Below, one piece after another: positions 7,288-10,598 of a DNA stretch of 10,598 nucleotides. A program made the translations under genes and the position numbers. The stretch's first letter is position 1. Each line of letters starts with the position of its first letter. Source of the stretch: Gammaproteobacteria bacterium (GTDB lineage: Bacteria; Pseudomonadota; Gammaproteobacteria; GCA-001735895); NCBI GenBank assembly GCA_003231795.1, contig QIJI01000456.1:1-10598 (forward strand). Direction: 5' to 3'. The notes beneath the pieces were generated by a model, which did no database searches, was not told the origin of the DNA, and saw only the letters and a list, made by a program, of their open reading frames with translations.

Positions 7288-7797
7288 TCAGTAATCTGGA
7301 GACCAGTCGATGACCATTCGTCGATTTTCGAGATCTACCGTCCTGACTATTTCATTCAGTACAAAAGGTACCAGTCGCTTACGCTCTCCTTTCAGTACCA
7401 TTACATCATCCGCTCCGGTTTCCAGCATCGACTCGACCACACCTAAAGGCTCGGCCTGCAATGATTCCACCGCCATACCAATCAAATCTGACCAGTAATA
7501 CTCACCGTGCGCCAGCCCGGGTAGTTGGCTTGCATTTATAAACAGTTTGCAACCGGTCAATGCTTGCGCATGATTCCTGTCATCTATGCCGTCAAGCCTG
7601 GCAAGAATAAGCTTGCCCTGTTCACGCCCACTGACTTCGATAGCATTGAGCCTATCGTCCTGTTCGACCAACCAGGGGCTGTAATTCACTATGTTTGCGC
7701 GTGGACTGGTATTCGAAAAAACCTTTACCCAGCCTTTCAATCCCTGCGCGCCCAGTATATGGCCAACACAAATCAAATCAGAATCGTGTTGTGCCAT
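7288..7797 (-). CDS. rimM: Ribosome maturation factor RimM
   Basis: The product has 169 residues, slightly shorter than the 182 of E. coli. The N-terminal RimM barrel begins VGHILGAQGLKGWVKVFSNT, the standard opening with its glycine pattern. The C-terminal PRC barrel starts about residue 95 (GEYYWSDLIGM) and ends with RLVPFVLNEIVRTVDLE and MVIDWSPDY. RimM binds S19 and assists maturation of the 30S head domain; loss slows 16S rRNA processing. The ATG at 7797 follows the rpsP stop after five bases. A purine-rich stretch in the rpsP end may serve as ribosome binding site but is not strong. The one-base gap to trmD and the whole gene order match the E. coli operon. Confidence 0.97.
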   Translation of the reverse strand: MAQHDSDLICVGHILGAQGLKGWVKVFSNTSPRANIVNYSPWLVEQDDRLNAIEVSGREQGKLILARLDGIDDRNHAQALTGCKLFINASQLPGLAHGEYYWSDLIGMAVESLQAEPLGVVESMLETGADDVMVLKGERKRLVPFVLNEIVRTVDLENRRMVIDWSPDY

Positions 7798-7802
7798 CGG
7801 GA

Positions 7803-8054
7803 TTATGCCGCCGCCTTGCGTGCTCCCTTGATCAGGCTGGCAACGCGCTCACTGGGCTTCGCTCCATGGGACACCCAGTATTCGATGCGTGCATCATCAA
7901 GACGTAGTTCTTCTTCCTGGCCGCTGGCCCTGGGATTGAAGAAACCGACCCGCTCGATGTAGCGCCCATCTCTTGGTTTACGACTGTCGCTAACGACCAC
8001 ATGATAAAACGGGCGTTTTTTCGAACCACCGCGAGCCAATCGAATAGAAACCAT
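7803..8054 (-). CDS. rpsP: 30S ribosomal protein S16
   Basis: From the ATG at 8054 the product has 83 residues, against 82 in E. coli. MVSIRLARGGSKKRPFY and VVSDSRKPRDGRYIERVGFFNP are the conserved S16 core, followed by LDDARIEYWVSHGAKPSE. S16 binds the 5' domain of 16S rRNA early in 30S assembly. The frame is open 56 codons upstream, to 8222, but that extension crosses the leader and the promoter and resembles nothing. GAGG (8064-8061) sits six bases before the chosen ATG. It is the first gene of the rpsP-rimM-trmD-rplS unit, with its own probable promoter at 8130-8157. Confidence 0.98.
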   Translation of the reverse strand: MVSIRLARGGSKKRPFYHVVVSDSRKPRDGRYIERVGFFNPRASGQEEELRLDDARIEYWVSHGAKPSERVASLIKGARKAAA

Positions 8055-8060
8055 AAAAAA

Positions 8061-8064
8061 CCTC
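8061..8064 (-). promoter_or_regulatory. Ribosome binding site deciding the rpsP start
   Basis: GAGG on the minus strand, separated from the ATG at 8054 by six Ts. It supports the short, family-length start over the much longer open frame. Confidence 0.75.
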
Positions 8065-8078
8065 AAATAAATAGACGA

Positions 8079-8125
8079 GTTGCCAACAGGCAACAGCGCG
8101 CCACTAACCCTTGGGTCAGAAGACC
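8079..8125 (-). promoter_or_regulatory. rpsP leader with two small hairpins
   Basis: Two perfect stems lie between the probable promoter and the rpsP ribosome binding site. One is GGTC/GACC with a 4-base loop (8125-8114). The other is GTTGCC/GGCAAC with the loop TGTT (8094-8079), which ends 14 bases before the GAGG. Several ribosomal-protein operons control translation through such leader structures. Nothing here shows which protein, if any, would bind. The stems are seen; regulation is inference. Confidence 0.4.
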
Positions 8126-8129
8126 GCGT

Positions 8130-8157
8130 ATTGTACCTAAAAAAGCTCCAATGGGAA
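8130..8157 (-). promoter_or_regulatory. Probable sigma-70 promoter of the rpsP operon
   Basis: TACAAT (8135-8130) differs from the -10 consensus at one position. TTCCCA (8157-8152), 16 bases upstream, matches the -35 consensus at four of six. Transcription would start near 8123, giving a leader of about 70 bases. The position, between ffh and rpsP, is where a promoter is expected. The -35 is weak, so the call is moderate. Confidence 0.55.
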
Positions 8158-8160
8158 GCC

Positions 8161-8193
8161 CAAAAACGGTGTTTTTGCCTGTTTTTAAAGGCA
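8161..8193. other. Two adjacent short inverted repeats upstream of the rpsP promoter
   Basis: CAAAAAC-GGT-GTTTTTG (8161-8177) and TGCCT-N8-AGGCA (8176-8193) are both perfect and overlap by two bases. They may mark the end of the ffh transcript. However, neither has a GC-rich stem followed by a clean T-run on the minus strand, so I do not call a terminator. Confidence 0.3.
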
Positions 8194-8206
8194 TTTCCAG
8201 AGATCA

Positions 8207-8304
8207 GTATTCCGCATGTCATCCCTGCTCTACTACTCCGTCCTCCCCGCTCAGGACTACTCCGGCATCCTCGAGCAGGACTGCTCCGTCATTCCGCCGG
8301 CAAG
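8207..8304. repeat. 24-bp imperfect tandem repeats directly after ffh
   Basis: Three contiguous 24-bp units fill 8233-8256, 8257-8280 and 8281-8304, and the last touches the ffh stop codon. The first two agree at 19 of 24 positions (both begin CTACTCCG and end CAGGA). The third agrees mainly over its first 14 bases (CTGCTCCGTCATTC). A further degenerate copy of about 26 bp (8207-8232, GTATTCCG...GTCATCCCTGCTC) precedes them. GAGCAG and CTGCTC recur as inverted partners (for example 8273-8286). The GTCATCC/GTCATTCC cores resemble the dispersed intergenic repeats common in proteobacteria. There are no spacers, so this is not a CRISPR array. Confidence 0.65.
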
Positions 8305-9669
8305 CTACATTGGGAAGTTAGGAGGCATGTTGCCTTTCATGCCTCTCATCATTTTCTGCATACCACCCTTACTGCTCATTTTTTTCATCATGCGCTGCAT
8401 CTGTTTGTGCTGCTTCAACAAACGATTGACATCCTGTATCTGGGTGCCGGAACCCTGTGCCATGCGCCTTTTTCGTGAACCATTGATGACTTCGGGTTTG
8501 CGTCGTTCCTGCGGCGTCATCGAGTCGATAATAGCGATCATGCGTTTCATCTGTTTGGCGTGAGCCGGATTTTGCATCGCCTGGGTGACCCCCGAACCCA
8601 TACCCGGCAATTTGTCGATCAAATTCCCGAGGCCACCCATATTTTCCATTTGGGTAAACTGGTCGCGTAAATCCTCGAGATCAAATCCCTTGCCTTTCCT
8701 GACCTTGCGCGCCAGTTTTTCCGCCTTTTCGTGATCTACCTTATCCTGAGCCTGTTCGACCAGTGACAAGATATCGCCCATTCCGAGAATTCGCGATGCA
8801 ATCCGATCCGGGTGAAAGGCTTCCAGCGCATCCGTTTTTTCGCCTGAACCGATAAATTTGATCGGCTTGCCGGTGATATGCCTTACCGATAAAGCCGCGC
8901 CACCACGCGCATCACCGTCTGCCTTAGTCAGTATTACGCCACTCAAGGGCAATGCATCTGCGAATGCCCTGGCGGTGTTTGCGGCGTCCTGACCCGTCAT
9001 ACTGTCAACCACAAACAAGGTTTCAGTCGGCTTTACGGCATCATGAATGGCGCGAATTTCGTCCATCATCTGATCGTCGATATGCAGGCGTCCAGCGGTA
9101 TCGAGAATCAATACATCAGCACTGGCTTTTTTCGCCGCAGCCACCGCATCTCGCGCAATCGTTACGGGTTTTTGCTGGTTATTGCTGGGGTAAAAATCTG
9201 CCTTTACTTCTTTAGCCAGAGTTTGCAGTTGCTCGATTGCGGCTGGTCGATAAACGTCTGCACTGGCGACCATAACCGATTTTTTATCGGTTTCGATCAG
9301 GCGCCGCGCCAGCTTTGCAACTGTGGTAGTTTTACCCACACCCTGCAGTCCGGCCATTAATACGACAACCGGGGGTTTGTGATCGAGATCGAGGGCATCA
9401 TGGGCATCACCCATAATGGAGACGAGTTCATCGTTAACGATCTTGATCAGCGCCTGCCCGGGGGAAAGACTTTTGATGACTTCCTGCCCGAGAGCACTGA
9501 CCCGCACACGCTCGATGAATTCCTTGACCACGGGCAGAGCCACATCCGCCTCAAGCAATGCAAGCCGAACTTCACGCAGACTTTCACTGATATTGTCTTC
9601 GCTCAGGCGTCCCTGACCGCGCAGATTTTTCAGCGTGGCGGATAATCGATCGGTTAGATTTTCAAACAT
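8305..9669 (-). CDS. ffh: Signal recognition particle protein Ffh (SRP54)
   Basis: The product has 454 residues, the usual length. It binds 4.5S RNA and the signal sequences of nascent membrane proteins and, with FtsY, delivers ribosomes to the Sec translocon. The N domain spans about 1-90. The G domain shows GLQGVGKTT (107-115, P-loop), DTAGR (190-194), TKAD (248-251) with DARGG (253-257), and GSGEK (274-278). The methionine-rich M domain covers about 325-454, with the RNA-binding stretch INGSRKRRMAQGSG (395-408) and a tail rich in KMM and GM. The ATG at 9669 has no convincing Shine-Dalgarno sequence, and the predicted leader is only about 20 bases. rpsP follows after 250 bp, as in E. coli. 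All GTPase motifs are intact. Confidence 0.98.
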   Translation of the reverse strand: MFENLTDRLSATLKNLRGQGRLSEDNISESLREVRLALLEADVALPVVKEFIERVRVSALGQEVIKSLSPGQALIKIVNDELVSIMGDAHDALDLDHKPPVVVLMAGLQGVGKTTTVAKLARRLIETDKKSVMVASADVYRPAAIEQLQTLAKEVKADFYPSNNQQKPVTIARDAVAAAKKASADVLILDTAGRLHIDDQMMDEIRAIHDAVKPTETLFVVDSMTGQDAANTARAFADALPLSGVILTKADGDARGGAALSVRHITGKPIKFIGSGEKTDALEAFHPDRIASRILGMGDILSLVEQAQDKVDHEKAEKLARKVRKGKGFDLEDLRDQFTQMENMGGLGNLIDKLPGMGSGVTQAMQNPAHAKQMKRMIAIIDSMTPQERRKPEVINGSRKRRMAQGSGTQIQDVNRLLKQHKQMQRMMKKMSSKGGMQKMMRGMKGNMPPNFPM

Positions 9670-9695
9670 TATGGAGTCGAGCCAACAAAAAAGTA

Positions 9696-9724
9696 ATTAT
9701 AACAGTGCATGGTCCGCATTTCTC
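9696..9724 (-). promoter_or_regulatory. Extended -10 promoter of ffh
   Basis: TGTTATAAT (9704-9696) is a perfect -10 hexamer with an extended TGn. At 17 bases upstream the -35 position reads GAGAAA (9724-9719), only three of six consensus bases, which an extended -10 can tolerate. Transcription would begin near 9689, about 20 bases before the ATG. The -35 position lies inside the terminal arm of the palindrome at 9710-9892. Confidence 0.65.
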
Positions 9725-9892
9725 ACCATCTTATCTACTACGACGACGCTATGCGGCACCCCGCATAACTTTAGCTCGGTCAGAGAGCTCGACAGAGTGT
9801 CGACTATGCCTGCGCTCTCTTCGGTCGCGAAAGTCATGCGGGATACCACCTATCGCCGCCTCGCTACGAAAGGTGGTGAGAAATGCGGCCCA
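9710..9892. repeat. ~183-bp imperfect palindrome, MITE-like element
   Basis: The terminal arms CCGCATTTCTCACCA (9714-9728) and TGGTGAGAAATGCGG (9874-9888) are perfect 15-bp inverted repeats. TGG/CCA outside them (9710-9712 with 9890-9892) pairs too. Further inward pairing keeps the same centre (about 9801): 9760-9766 with 9836-9842, 9768-9772 with 9830-9834, and AGAGAGC (9782-9788) with GCTCTCT (9814-9820). Many of the remaining positions also match. Local hairpins are nested inside: ATGCGG-CACC-CCGCAT (9751-9766) and TCGACA-GAG-TGTCGA (9789-9803). I see no clear target-site duplication and no reading frame of note. It fills most of the gap between the phosphodiesterase-like gene and ffh. Confidence 0.7.
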
Positions 9893-9915
9893 GCCCGGAA
9901 ATTTCACAAATCAGG

Positions 9916-10598
9916 TCAGAATTTAAATACTTCGCCGCCTTTCAAATGACTCACCTTGAAATCCGGCATTGCATCGACACATTCCTGGTAAATCAACTCT
10001 TCTTCACCCGGCTTAAAATGGGTTAGCCAGATATCGGGGCGATGTTTCATTTTTACAATATCTTCACCCAGTAACTCGGGGCAATAGTGCTTCGAAATTT
10101 TGCTGATTTCTTTATCACTATTGGAGAACGCGGACTCAACGAAAAGCAGATCGATATTTTCATAACTGTTTAACACCGACCACAAGCTGTCATTCGTAGT
10201 CGTATCTCCGCTGAACGCGACATTGGCGCGTTTGGTAGATACAACATAACCTACCCCGGGGACCGTATGGTTAACCGGGATCATTTCAATTTCACGCGCA
10301 CGAATAGTTACCTTGTCACCCGGCTTCATCACCTTGAAATGAACCGAAGGATTTTCCTTGGTAGGCAGTTCGGAAAAGTCGGGCCAGATAACCCAGTTAA
10401 AAATATGCGCCTTGATCGCTTCGATCGTTTGTTCCTGGGCGTGAACCATAATCGGTTCGTCATGAACCCCGAACATACTGTCGGCAAGTAACGGCAAACC
10501 GACTACATGATCCATATGCGAATGGGTCAGAAAAATATGACGGATACCGGTCATCTGGTTAAGCGGAAGATCGCCCAAGCCGGTACCTGCATCAATCA
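9916..10598 (-). CDS. MBL-fold hydrolase resembling class II cyclic-nucleotide phosphodiesterase, partial at 5' end
   Basis: The frame is open to the window edge (226 residues visible), so the N-terminus is missing. The visible part begins IDAGTGLGDLP, and a TTG at 10578 is internal, not a start. IFLTHSHMDHVVGLPLLADS carries the HxHxDH metal motif and fits the class II 3',5'-cyclic-nucleotide phosphodiesterase pattern (HxHxDHxxG...S). The other metal ligands expected of the beta-lactamase fold are present: the histidine in PVNHTVPG, the aspartate in FSGDTTTND and the histidine in WLTHFKPGE. Members of this class hydrolyse cAMP or cGMP through two metals; related MBL proteins (RNase Z type) act on other phosphodiesters, so the substrate is not certain. 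It precedes ffh by about 245 bp in the same direction and is probably transcribed separately. Confidence 0.85.
   Translation of the reverse strand, partial: IDAGTGLGDLPLNQMTGIRHIFLTHSHMDHVVGLPLLADSMFGVHDEPIMVHAQEQTIEAIKAHIFNWVIWPDFSELPTKENPSVHFKVMKPGDKVTIRAREIEMIPVNHTVPGVGYVVSTKRANVAFSGDTTTNDSLWSVLNSYENIDLLFVESAFSNSDKEISKISKHYCPELLGEDIVKMKHRPDIWLTHFKPGEEELIYQECVDAMPDFKVSHLKGGEVFKF

Noticed and set aside
8055..8222. N-terminal extension of rpsP to 8222
   Set aside because: It would make S16 56 residues too long and would cross the probable promoter and leader. A good ribosome binding site precedes the ATG at 8054.
8207..8304. CRISPR array
   Set aside because: Units are 24 bp, imperfect and contiguous without spacers, and no cas gene is present.
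8216..8563. Plus-strand open frame with eight-residue repeats (YSVLPAQD, YSGILEQD)
   Set aside because: The peptide repeat is only the 24-bp DNA repeat read in frame, and the rest is antisense to ffh.
9789..9803. Isolated regulator operator TCGACA-GAG-TGTCGA
   Set aside because: It sits near the centre of the larger palindrome and over 90 bp upstream of the ffh -10, so it is better explained as part of that structure.
10576..10578. TTG as start of the phosphodiesterase-like gene
   Set aside because: The frame stays open to the window edge and codes for the conserved IDAGTG before it, so the start lies outside the window.

Overview
The window reads as a stretch of gammaproteobacterial chromosome. 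Every gene I can support lies on the minus strand, so transcription runs from high to low coordinates. The placement rests on the gene order ffh - rpsP - rimM - trmD - rplS, which is the Escherichia-type order, and on an Hsp15-type heat-shock protein with gammaproteobacterial features. The genus cannot be told from the sequence alone.

Reading in the direction of transcription, the window opens inside a metallo-beta-lactamase-fold hydrolase resembling class II cyclic-nucleotide phosphodiesterases (10598 to 9916, its 5' end beyond the window). A gene-free stretch of about 245 bp follows. It is largely filled by a ~183-bp imperfect palindrome that looks like a miniature inverted-repeat element, and it ends in a strong extended -10 promoter for ffh. 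After ffh (the protein of the signal recognition particle) comes a 250-bp gap. This holds 24-bp tandem repeats directly after the ffh stop, a probable promoter, and a leader with two small hairpins. Then come rpsP, rimM, trmD and rplS, packed with 1 to 36 bp between them: two ribosomal proteins, a 30S maturation factor and a tRNA methyltransferase, i.e. a translation operon.

The operon ends at a hairpin plus T-run terminator. The T-run touches the ATG of the next gene, which encodes a 590-residue exported helical-repeat (TPR-like) protein. After a 137-bp gap carrying a good match to a sigma-32 heat-shock promoter comes a second cluster: htpG (Hsp90), a PilZ-domain protein whose TTG start overlaps the end of htpG, a renalase-like FAD oxidoreductase, hslR (Hsp15), and a gamma-glutamylcyclotransferase-fold protein that runs off the low-coordinate end. 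htpG and hslR are both heat-shock genes in E. coli, so this block may be a heat-shock operon that has taken in a c-di-GMP receptor domain and a flavoenzyme.

The coding content is mostly ordinary core genome. The less ordinary parts are non-coding: the palindrome that supplies the -35 region of ffh, the 24-bp repeats after ffh, the terminator abutting a start codon, and the heat-shock promoter ahead of htpG-pilZ. I found no RNA gene, CRISPR array, transposase or phage gene, and I see no clear evidence of a wholly new system.
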